NCBI GenBank assembly: GCA_947460825.1 | Contig: CANHHA010000002.1 | Location: 59,029 to 123,028, forward strand | From: Flavobacteriales bacterium | GTDB lineage: Bacteria; Bacteroidota; Bacteroidia; Flavobacteriales_D; Crocinitomicaceae | Reading direction: 5' to 3' | Length of the DNA stretch: 64,000 nt | In this document: positions 9,678 through 16,974 of the stretch, one piece after another | How positions within the stretch are numbered: the stretch's first letter is position 1 | Layout: each line of letters opens with the position of its first letter | Notes under the pieces: generated by a model | The model's input: only the letters and a program-made list of their open reading frames with translations | The model's database searches: none | Told to the model about the DNA's origin: nothing | Translations under genes and position numbers: made by a program

Positions 9678-11219
9678 ATGAATTTGTTTAGACTATTCGT
9701 GATAATTTGCTGCTATTCCAGCATTTATTCTCAAACTACACCTCCTGCTGGTGCTATTGCAGCCAATCCAAATACGGTGTATTATGCGGGCGGAAGCTGT
9801 ACTTTCTACGATGCTCAGTGCAACCAATTATTGGCAGTTCCCGCCGGTGAAGCATCATGGTCATGTTCACCAGCACTAGCGGCGTGTGTATTGGTTTCGC
9901 CAGTCGCAGGCGGATATTATGAGTTCCCTCATTATGGAAACAACATGCCTCAGATAAATTTTAACCGCTACATGAATCCATTTTGGAATTGCGACACCAT
10001 TTACAACGAATTAATGTTGTTGGATGGAGTAGGTTCAAGTGCGAATTTAATGTTTGAACCAGCCCAAATCATTTCAGTCAAGAACTACAATTACAATACG
10101 TCCTTTACTCAAGGAGTCGATTATCAGCTGAATGGAAATACCATTACTCAGATAAGTCCCAATGTATCCACTTCGGTTACCACTACCTTTGGCAGCGGAT
10201 TGGAAAATAAACAGCACAGTTCGTGGACCAATGTTACGTATATTCCAAACCGTTCAAATTGGAATACCAACAACAATTTCACCTATCGAGGGCAACAATT
10301 GCCCAAGACAATGTCAAAATTGCAGAGTCAACAGCCCTTAACTATTCAGGCAATTGGTATGTCGATTACCTGCGGTTTGAATGTAAGTGGTTTCATCGGC
10401 GATCCGAATAACTTTCAAGCTAATTTCCCTTATATGCATAGTTACATCGATATGCTTGGCACAAAACTCAATCAGGTTTTTGGTAATAATACGAGTATGC
10501 TTAACAGCTCTTGCGGAGGTAAAACGATTGCGTGGGTCGATAATTATTGCGAGCCGTTGGTTAATCCAAACAACCCTGACTTGGTGATCATCGACATGGG
10601 AATGAATGATATTTGGGGAACATCAACGGCCTCATTTATGAACAGCTTACAATCAGCAATGAATAAAATGAAAACCCATAACCCTGACGTGGAATTTATT
10701 TTAATTTCGAACATGTTGCCGGATGTCAACGGAATGGGGGCTCCTGCGAACGGTGCAATGGATATGTACGGATTTAGAGCAGCCATGTTGAATTTGGATA
10801 CTGTAGGTACCGTAGTGTTCGATATGACTTCGATGAGCGACACGATTTATCAGCGCAAAGGAGCCAATCACTGTACAGCCAATTCCCTTCATCCAAATGA
10901 CTATTTGGCACGATGGTACGCTCAAGGGTTATTTGAAATATTCAATGAGCCGCAAGGGGCAACACTTAACGAAACAGCATTCGGTCATATTGAAGTATAC
11001 CCCAATCCAGCTTCTGGATCATTTACCTTGGATCTCGGTAAGGTGATTCTTCCAGCAACTATAACTTTATTTGATTTGAAAGGAGTAAAGGTATTCGAAG
11101 TAATACAAAATGAAATAATTAGAGAATATGATTTAAAAGCAACTATTCAATCAGGGAATTATCTACTAAAAATCGCAAATGGAAATCAATCGTCGGAAAA
11201 ACTACTTCAGATTCGATAA
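9678..11219 (+). CDS. Secreted SGNH/GDSL-like hydrolase with T9SS sorting domain, atypical active site
   Basis: A 513-residue protein with signal peptide MNLFRLFVIICCYSSIYSQ; the start at 9678 is preferred over the ATG-equivalent at 9651 because of it. The SGNH fold is seen in GMSITCG (Ser229, block I), GGKT (block II), GMND (Asn310, block III) and LHPND (His405, block V). Two core positions are unusual: GDS is GMS in block I, and the Asp three residues before the catalytic His is Asn402 (NSLH). Activity may therefore be weak or altered. The C-terminus has VYPNPASGSFTLDL, a type A T9SS domain. The next gene starts 41 bases before this stop. Function is inferred to be a carbohydrate or lipid esterase. 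Confidence 0.85.
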   Translation: MNLFRLFVIICCYSSIYSQTTPPAGAIAANPNTVYYAGGSCTFYDAQCNQLLAVPAGEASWSCSPALAACVLVSPVAGGYYEFPHYGNNMPQINFNRYMNPFWNCDTIYNELMLLDGVGSSANLMFEPAQIISVKNYNYNTSFTQGVDYQLNGNTITQISPNVSTSVTTTFGSGLENKQHSSWTNVTYIPNRSNWNTNNNFTYRGQQLPKTMSKLQSQQPLTIQAIGMSITCGLNVSGFIGDPNNFQANFPYMHSYIDMLGTKLNQVFGNNTSMLNSSCGGKTIAWVDNYCEPLVNPNNPDLVIIDMGMNDIWGTSTASFMNSLQSAMNKMKTHNPDVEFILISNMLPDVNGMGAPANGAMDMYGFRAAMLNLDTVGTVVFDMTSMSDTIYQRKGANHCTANSLHPNDYLARWYAQGLFEIFNEPQGATLNETAFGHIEVYPNPASGSFTLDLGKVILPATITLFDLKGVKVFEVIQNEIIREYDLKATIQSGNYLLKIANGNQSSEKLLQIR

Positions 11220-13122
11220 ATTATTGCTAGTAACAATTGTTCTTGTTACTTCCTTTGAAGTACGAGGCGCTACATATTATGTAAGCCCGAACGGAAACAA
11301 TACCAATGGTCTAAGTCCCAATAATGCTTGGAACTCAATTACATCAGTGAATAATTATATTTTTTCTCCCGGTGATTCTCTGTTGTTTGAAGGCAATTTC
11401 AGTTATACAGGTAACCTCGAATTCGATGCGTTGGATGCGAACAATCCAAATAACCCTTTTTATATCGGTTCCTATGGGAATGGAATTGCTACGATTCAAA
11501 CCCTTACTACGGCAAAATGTGGTTTCAAGGCGACCAATACCCAAGGATTTATTTTGAAAAATTTGATGTTCCAAGGACCAGGTGTTGCAATGGCATCTAA
11601 CAGTGACGGGGTTTTATTCTACACCGACTTACCAGCTGGTTATCTTAGAAATATTCAGATGAATAATATTGAGGTTTCAGGATTTGGATATTGTGGAATT
11701 CGTTTCTACTCCAATTGGTCAGCATCGGTTAATTCTGGTTTTCGAAATGTGAAAATTGATTCTTGCACGGTTCATGATTGCCGCGAAAATGGTATTGTGA
11801 GCATCGCTTATGATACGCAGAATTCTACCAACTACCAACATTACGGTTTCCAGATCAAACATACTAGGGTTTACGATATTACTGGGTATTCAGCGAATTC
11901 CCATAAAGGAAGTGGTATTGTTTTATCGCAAATCGACTCTGCGTTAATTGAACGATGTGTGGTATACAATACCGGAAGCTTGAACACCGCCTGTGGGGGA
12001 CCTGGAGGTATTTGGGTCTATGCAGCGAACAATATCATTATTCAGTTCAATGAGAGCCATCATAATAAATCAGGATCTGGAAACGGATGTGACGGCTTAG
12101 GTTTTGATTTGGACGGCGGAACAACCAACTCCGTATTGCAATACAATTACAGCCACGATAACGATGGTGCGGGAATTTTATTAGGTAATTTTCCAGGTGC
12201 TCGACCTTGGGGAAACAACACAGTACGTTACAATTTTAGCGTAAACGATGCCAGAACCAACAACAGTTCGGTTACCCTTTTTACCGCACCTGGAACGGAA
12301 TGGTGGGGACTCACATTTCATAACAATACGGTCATAACCTCATCCTCTAACACGAATAACTATCCTACTTTTGGAGCGTTTCAGATGACCGATTACGGTA
12401 GCACCATGGCAGGGATTCAATGCTACAATAACCAGTTCATTACTGATGGATTACCTTTGATTAATGTTCCCGCGACCTTTTTAGGCGATGAACCAAGATT
12501 TATCAATAACCTGTATTGGTCCAATGGTCAAACACCGGAGTTTTTTTATGGAGGTTCTTATAACTCATTGGCTTCTTTCCGTACCGCAGGGAATTATTGT
12601 GAAAAATGGTTCAACAATGATTATGGAATAGTATCCAATCCACAGTTAACCAATTTATGGAACCCTGCATCTACTTTGAATCCAAATCCAACAGAATCCC
12701 TTCAGAGTTATCGCCTTACTTCAAATTCACCTGCTATTAACCAAGGCTTAGATTTGTTGACCACGTTCGGCATTGGTAACGGTTTCATGGATTATTTTTG
12801 GCATTCACTCCCATTAGGCGCAGCCTATGAGATTGGTGCAGAAGAAGGAGTTTTTTCACAAGTGGGTTTAGCACAAAATGGCGATTTAAACCAGTTTAAT
12901 GTGCTTCCAAACCCCGTAAGGGCGAACGCTGTTTTTCAGGTGTCAAACCCCGAATATATTCAAAAAATTTCCATTTATGATATGCAGGGAAGGGTTCAAT
13001 ATTTGAACGGTAAAGCGTTGGATGTTCCCGTGAAAGCAGACTTCGGAAATGGTTATTTTTTCCTAAAAATTTCAACCAAATCAGGGCAGGAATTAACCTT
13101 GCCTATACTCGTGATCGAATAA
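11179..13122 (+). CDS. Secreted right-handed parallel beta-helix protein with T9SS sorting domain
   Basis: A 647-residue exported protein. The ATG at 11179 overlaps the previous gene by 41 bases and gives an n-region rich in Arg/Lys followed by LLLVTIVLVTSF; a TTG at 11224 is an alternative. From residue about 31 it begins YYVSPNGNN, the signature of DUF1565/pectate-lyase-like beta-helix proteins, followed by repeated rungs (I.NNIEVSGFGYCGIRF, KIDSCTVHDCRENGI, ALIERCVVYNTG, IIIQFNESHHN, SVLQYNYSHDNDG). The C-terminus carries LPNPVRANAVFQV and is T9SS-like. These folds usually bind or cleave polysaccharides, which fits co-expression with the SGNH protein as an esterase/lyase pair; this is inference, no catalytic residues were identified. 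Confidence 0.85.
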   Translation: MEINRRKNYFRFDKLLLVTIVLVTSFEVRGATYYVSPNGNNTNGLSPNNAWNSITSVNNYIFSPGDSLLFEGNFSYTGNLEFDALDANNPNNPFYIGSYGNGIATIQTLTTAKCGFKATNTQGFILKNLMFQGPGVAMASNSDGVLFYTDLPAGYLRNIQMNNIEVSGFGYCGIRFYSNWSASVNSGFRNVKIDSCTVHDCRENGIVSIAYDTQNSTNYQHYGFQIKHTRVYDITGYSANSHKGSGIVLSQIDSALIERCVVYNTGSLNTACGGPGGIWVYAANNIIIQFNESHHNKSGSGNGCDGLGFDLDGGTTNSVLQYNYSHDNDGAGILLGNFPGARPWGNNTVRYNFSVNDARTNNSSVTLFTAPGTEWWGLTFHNNTVITSSSNTNNYPTFGAFQMTDYGSTMAGIQCYNNQFITDGLPLINVPATFLGDEPRFINNLYWSNGQTPEFFYGGSYNSLASFRTAGNYCEKWFNNDYGIVSNPQLTNLWNPASTLNPNPTESLQSYRLTSNSPAINQGLDLLTTFGIGNGFMDYFWHSLPLGAAYEIGAEEGVFSQVGLAQNGDLNQFNVLPNPVRANAVFQVSNPEYIQKISIYDMQGRVQYLNGKALDVPVKADFGNGYFFLKISTKSGQELTLPILVIE

Positions 13123-13148
13123 CATCACCCCACGAATATACGAACTCG

Positions 13149-13214
13149 ATTCCACTAAATTTTCAAGTGAGTTTCGGGTATGTGCTGTTTAACGAGCGCG
13201 CAGTTCGCTAGAAA
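13149..13214 (+). pseudogene. Orphan 3' end of a patatin-like gene (duplicate tail)
   Basis: This 66-base stretch aligns with 9331-9396, the end of the patatin gene, at 56 of 66 bases. Translated in the same frame it reads SIPLNFQVSFGYVLFNERAVR and a stop; from Ile onwards only one residue differs (V for M). Most base changes are synonymous third-position changes, so the copy diverged while under selection in a functional gene and was not made recently from the neighbour. Homology stops abruptly at about 13149. Confidence 0.8.
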
Positions 13215-13240
13215 AATTAATTTTGCATAAAATTTATTGA

Positions 13241-14299
13241 ATGAAGCCAATTATCTGTGGTATACAACAAATGGGAATCGGCGTGCCGAATGTCCAAGAA
13301 ATATGGGCCTGGTATAGAACCATGTTTGGAGTAGATGTCCGAATTTTTGAAGAGGCCGCGGAAGCGCCCCTAATGACCAAGTATACCGGTGGAGTAGTGC
13401 ACGCACGCACCGCAACACTCGCGCTTAGCATGGACAGTGGAGGTGGATTCGAGATTTGGCAATACACCAGTAGAAATACAGAAAAACCAACATTCGAGGT
13501 GAAGTTGGGGGACCTAGGCTTATTCTCCTGTAAAATTAAATCGAGAAATGTGCGTGAATCATACAAGCACATGAAATCAAACGGTGCGAAGGTTCTCAAT
13601 GAGCCTACGGCAACGCCAGATGGTACCTTGGCCTTCTTTGTGGCAGACCCGAATGGTAATATTTTTCAAGTGGTGCAGGGGCTTGGTTGGTTTAGCAACA
13701 CAGGCCATCTTTCGCATTGCGGTGGTGTAGCAGGTAGTATCATTGGTGTTTCCAATATGGAAGCATCGCTTAAGTTATATCAAGACGTCCTTGGATATGA
13801 ATCCATTGTGTATGATGAAACAAGGTCCTTCGATGATTTAGGTGCCTTATCCACTGGTGTTTTTAGAAGAGTACGCTTAATTCACCGAGAAGACAGAAAA
13901 GGACCGTTTGCAAAACTGCTCGGACCAACTTCGATTGAACTGGTGCAATCCATGGATCGCAGCGACGTAAAACGAATCTTTGAAAATCGCTTTTGGGGAG
14001 ATTGGGGCTTTATCCATTTGTGTTTTGATATCCAAGGAATGGATGAATTAAAAGCACGATGCGAAAACGCAGGCTTTCCATTTACCGTAGACAGCTCAGA
14101 TACCTTTGATATGGGTGAAGCAGGTGGTAGATTCTCGTACATCGAAGATCCCGATGGCGCATGGATTGAATTTGTTGAAACCCACAAAGTCCCTGTAATT
14201 AAAAAATTGGGTTGGTACATAAATCTTAAAAATCGCCCAGCGGGTAAGTTCCTTCCCAAATTGATGCTTAAAGCAATGGCCTTTAATCGGGTGAAATAG
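13241..14299 (+). CDS. VOC (glyoxalase/dioxygenase superfamily) protein, two-module
   Basis: A cytoplasmic 352-residue metalloprotein-type fold with two tandem vicinal-oxygen-chelate domains: module 1 about residues 5-145 (GIGVPNVQEIWAWYRTMFG ... DPNGNIFQVVQG) and module 2 about 160-310 (IIGVSNMEASLKLYQDVLG ... IEDPDGAWIEFVE). Candidate metal ligands are His265-region LCFD, and Glu in WIEFVE. The C-terminal 40 residues are basic and unusual for the family. Substrate is unknown; extradiol dioxygenase or lactoylglutathione-lyase-like chemistry cannot be told apart here. It directly follows the orphan patatin tail. Confidence 0.8.
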   Translation: MKPIICGIQQMGIGVPNVQEIWAWYRTMFGVDVRIFEEAAEAPLMTKYTGGVVHARTATLALSMDSGGGFEIWQYTSRNTEKPTFEVKLGDLGLFSCKIKSRNVRESYKHMKSNGAKVLNEPTATPDGTLAFFVADPNGNIFQVVQGLGWFSNTGHLSHCGGVAGSIIGVSNMEASLKLYQDVLGYESIVYDETRSFDDLGALSTGVFRRVRLIHREDRKGPFAKLLGPTSIELVQSMDRSDVKRIFENRFWGDWGFIHLCFDIQGMDELKARCENAGFPFTVDSSDTFDMGEAGGRFSYIEDPDGAWIEFVETHKVPVIKKLGWYINLKNRPAGKFLPKLMLKAMAFNRVK

Positions 14300-14308
14300 C
14301 GAGGGGGA

Positions 14309-14341
14309 CCTTAAGACATCCTTAAGACATCCTTAAGACAT
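14309..14341. repeat. Three perfect tandem 11-bp repeats (CCTTAAGACAT)
   Basis: CCTTAAGACAT occurs three times head-to-tail, starting 9 bases after the VOC stop codon. CTTAAG makes each unit partly palindromic. Confidence 0.95.
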
Positions 14342-14405
14342 CCTGTTCTCACCTTTGAGGGGAGATAAAGAGCGGTGACTTTCGTCAGAGTCATCAGACC
14401 TAAAT

Positions 14406-14442
14406 CCCCCTTCTTCGCTCCGCTCCGCTCCGGCGGAGGGGG
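14406..14442. repeat. GC-rich hairpin with CGCTC triplication
   Basis: Arms CCCCCT (14406-14411) and AGGGGG (14437-14442) enclose a loop holding three CGCTC units. It is part of the repeat-filled gap 14300-14891, in which I see no gene. Confidence 0.7.
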
Positions 14443-14474
14443 AAGAACAAATTCTTAGTTCCACATTACTAAAG

Positions 14475-14528
14475 TCCCAAAGTCCAATTAGATGTTAAGA
14501 CTTAAAAACATTAAGGCATTGCGCACCC
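14475..14528. repeat. 54-bp direct repeat, copy 1
   Basis: Matches 14741-14794 at 53 of 54 bases (T/G at the tenth-last A-rich part, GACTTA versus GACGTA). Begins TCCCAAAGTCCAATTAGATG and ends CGCACCC, i.e. runs into the following hairpin arm. Confidence 0.95.
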
Positions 14529-14737
14529 TTCGATACATCCTTCGGACTACTCAGGGTGCGTGCAAGTGGCAAAAATTTCGGTGGTTAATGAATTTCTATG
14601 GGTGCGCCCTTCGACATAATTCGACAGACTCATCAAGAGCTGCTCAGGTGCCGCACTAGACGTAAATTATTTATTTGAGTTAAAGCGGTCCCTGAGTAGT
14701 CTAAACGACGTATCGAAGGGCCGCTTTCTAGGCACTT
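14522..14737 (+). repeat. Composite multi-hairpin dispersed element, copy A
   Basis: A 216-base element of three imperfect palindromes: 14522-14560 (arms CGCACCC/GGGTGCG), 14600-14656 (GGTGCG.../...CCGCAC) and 14682-14727 (AAAGCGG/CCGCTTT). The loops contain CTTCGATAC and GACTACTCAGGG-type segments. It is nearly identical to the reverse complement of 60013-60283, apart from two deletions of roughly 30 and 25 bases here. It lies between the convergent VOC and serine hydrolase genes. Confidence 0.9.
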
Positions 14738-14740
14738 GAA

Positions 14741-14827
14741 TCCCAAAGTCCAATTAGATGTTAAGACGTAAAAACATTAAGGCATTGCGCACCCTGAGTA
14801 GTCTAACAGACGTATCGAAGGGTGCGG
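14741..14827. repeat. 54-bp direct repeat copy 2 plus fourth hairpin
   Basis: Second copy of the 54-bp repeat (14741-14794) followed by a hairpin with arms CGCACCCT and AGGGTGCG (14788-14826). Its loop is inverted relative to the first hairpin (CTGAGTAG first, TATCGAAG last). Confidence 0.9.
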
Positions 14828-14891
14828 GTAAGAATACAGTCATCTCAACATCCTAAAGTCTTAAAATCCTAATGTCCAAATGCCCGTTTAT

Positions 14892-16766
14892 CTACTTCCC
14901 ATAGCGCGCATTCACGATCTCATACACCACATGCTGAATGTTTGTGCGAATGCCCATATCACGTAGTTTCCAATTGTCCTGACTCGGATGTACCCGATTG
15001 GATAAAAATACAAACACCACCTCATTCTTGGGGTCGGCCCAAGCCAAGGTTCCTGTAAATCCGGAATGACCAAAACTCTGTTGAGAAGCCAGTTCGTCAC
15101 AGGTTCCGCCACCGTTTGGCGAAGGCCTGTCAAAACCAATACCGCGCTTATTTCCCGGATATTGAGCGCTGGTAAAATAACGAACCGTTTCCTTGTCAAA
15201 AAATTGCTGTCCTGCATATTGTCCGTTGTTTAGGAACAATTGCATAATACCGGCCAAGTCCGTAGCATTTGAAAATAAGCCAGCATGGCCTCCAACTCCG
15301 CCCAACATGGCAGCGCCTGGGTCATGCACATGACCTTGCAATAACTGCTTTCGAAAATATTGGTCGTTTTCCGTTGGGACAATTTGGCTCTTGGTGTAAT
15401 ATAAAAGCGGTTTATAGTTTATGTAACGAAGTCCCATGAGGGAATAGATATGCTTACGAACGTATTGATCTTGTTTCTCACCGGTGATTTTTTCAAAAAT
15501 AGGTTGCATGAAATAATAGCATAAATCAGAATACACATATTTCTTTTCCTTTAACGGATTGCGTAATATCCGAGCGTACATGCTGTCTTTATATGCCGTT
15601 TTTAGAAACAATTCATTCGCTACTTCTAACCCGTGTTCTTCATCCTTTGATTCATTATACCACGGCGCTAATGGTTTCTCCTCGGTTAAGGTACGTTTGT
15701 AAAATGGAATAAAGGGTTCCAGTCCTGCCTGATGGCACATCATCTCCCGTATAATGATGCTTCGGTATGGAGTTTCTCCCGTTACTTCTGGAATATATGC
15801 ACCAAGCGATGCATTTAAGTCCAATTTCTTTTCATAATGCAACTTCATGGCTATGAGGGTGGACGAAGCAATTTTTGTGATCGAAGCAATGTCATATACG
15901 TCCTCATTCTCCACGTTTTTTGACGTGGATTCATAGGTGAAATTCCCGAAGGATTTACGATAGATTATAGAGCCTTTAACTGCTACTATAAGTTGACATC
16001 CCGGATACGCGCCCGAAGTTATCCCGTTTTTTGCCAATTGATCGATGCGGTTAAAGTCTGAGCTTCGCATCTTTAATTCTTCCGGAGTACTAAAGCGTAA
16101 TCGACCATTCACAGGTACTTTTATTCCTGTTCCACGCTTAAATACCCCAAGACTTTGTCTTAATTTCCCTTCAATTGGAATGGCGCCCATTACCTGTTGA
16201 GAAATCCGATCTTGCATGTGCGTGTGATTTTCAGGGGCCATCAAAATCCCATCGAACGTACTTAACAGCGCAGTCATCTGTGAGGGAATCTTGCCAAAGG
16301 TCAAGACGATTCGTTCCTTAGCAGCAGGAACGCGCTTCAGGGCATCCCATATCCAAGCATCAATGGTAAGCGAATCCGGATGCACCGGATGTAAACTTAG
16401 GATAATGCGTTCTGCCTGTAGGGTGTCTAATTGAGACAGATCATCCTCGGCAAATACTTGTATGAACCGTCCATCCGAAAACCGTTTAATTCCTTGATGT
16501 AACCCATCGGAATTACCACCCAGGCTAAGGTAAACGGTCGGAATTGTAAGGTCGTTTATCGGTAAACACTGGGTGTTTTTTATACAAACCGCATGTGTGT
16601 CGATGGCTCGCATGAGTTCATCATATGCTGTTATACCCTGAAATGGCTCACTTAACCATTGATTTTGCGCTTGCGGTTTAATCGGAGCGTCAAGGCCCTT
16701 CCATGCAAATACACCAATTAATGCAATACATGCAACAATCAAGGTCAACAATGTTCGCTTTTTCAT
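14892..16766 (-). CDS. Serine hydrolase (class C beta-lactamase family) with GH3-C-like N-terminal part
   Basis: A 624-residue exported or membrane-anchored protein; start at 16766 (MKKRTLLTLIVACIALIG). The C-terminal half (about 235-624) is a class C beta-lactamase/penicillin-binding-like domain with SITK at 295-298, YSD at 412-414 (in place of YxN) and HSG at 567-569. Residues about 45-225 contain THAVCIKNTQCLPIND, which resembles the C-terminal domain of family 3 glycoside hydrolases. Bacteroidota commonly fuse GH3 N-domain, GH3 C-domain and serine hydrolase in proteins of about 1000 residues; here the catalytic GH3 barrel is absent. A role in peptidoglycan recycling is likely by family, but the sugar-cleaving function would be lost. 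Confidence 0.82.
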   Translation of the reverse strand: MKKRTLLTLIVACIALIGVFAWKGLDAPIKPQAQNQWLSEPFQGITAYDELMRAIDTHAVCIKNTQCLPINDLTIPTVYLSLGGNSDGLHQGIKRFSDGRFIQVFAEDDLSQLDTLQAERIILSLHPVHPDSLTIDAWIWDALKRVPAAKERIVLTFGKIPSQMTALLSTFDGILMAPENHTHMQDRISQQVMGAIPIEGKLRQSLGVFKRGTGIKVPVNGRLRFSTPEELKMRSSDFNRIDQLAKNGITSGAYPGCQLIVAVKGSIIYRKSFGNFTYESTSKNVENEDVYDIASITKIASSTLIAMKLHYEKKLDLNASLGAYIPEVTGETPYRSIIIREMMCHQAGLEPFIPFYKRTLTEEKPLAPWYNESKDEEHGLEVANELFLKTAYKDSMYARILRNPLKEKKYVYSDLCYYFMQPIFEKITGEKQDQYVRKHIYSLMGLRYINYKPLLYYTKSQIVPTENDQYFRKQLLQGHVHDPGAAMLGGVGGHAGLFSNATDLAGIMQLFLNNGQYAGQQFFDKETVRYFTSAQYPGNKRGIGFDRPSPNGGGTCDELASQQSFGHSGFTGTLAWADPKNEVVFVFLSNRVHPSQDNWKLRDMGIRTNIQHVVYEIVNARYGK

Positions 16767-16941
16767 GACTACGAATTTAATCATTCTATTCGATTGAATA
16801 CGGTGTTAAAAGTGTATTTCTGACACTATCTAAAACATACAAAAAAACATAGACATCTCACAATTTATTTTTCCACAGAAATATAGAGGCTATGTTCGTA
16901 AATACGGCATCTTTTAGCCTTTTTTCTCCATGCAATTCTCG

Positions 16942-16949
16942 TAGCTTTG
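16942..16949 (+). promoter_or_regulatory. -7 promoter box of pckA
   Basis: TAGCTTTG matches TAnnTTTG, 25 nt before the ATG at 16975. Confidence 0.55.
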
Positions 16950-16974
16950 TCAACTAATTTCAATAAAAACGCCT

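Noticed and set aside
16887..16926. Hairpin AGGCTA/TAGCCT followed by six T upstream of pckA
   Set aside because: Short stem with a 22-base loop and no upstream plus-strand gene to terminate; it lies upstream of the pckA -7 box. Could be chance.
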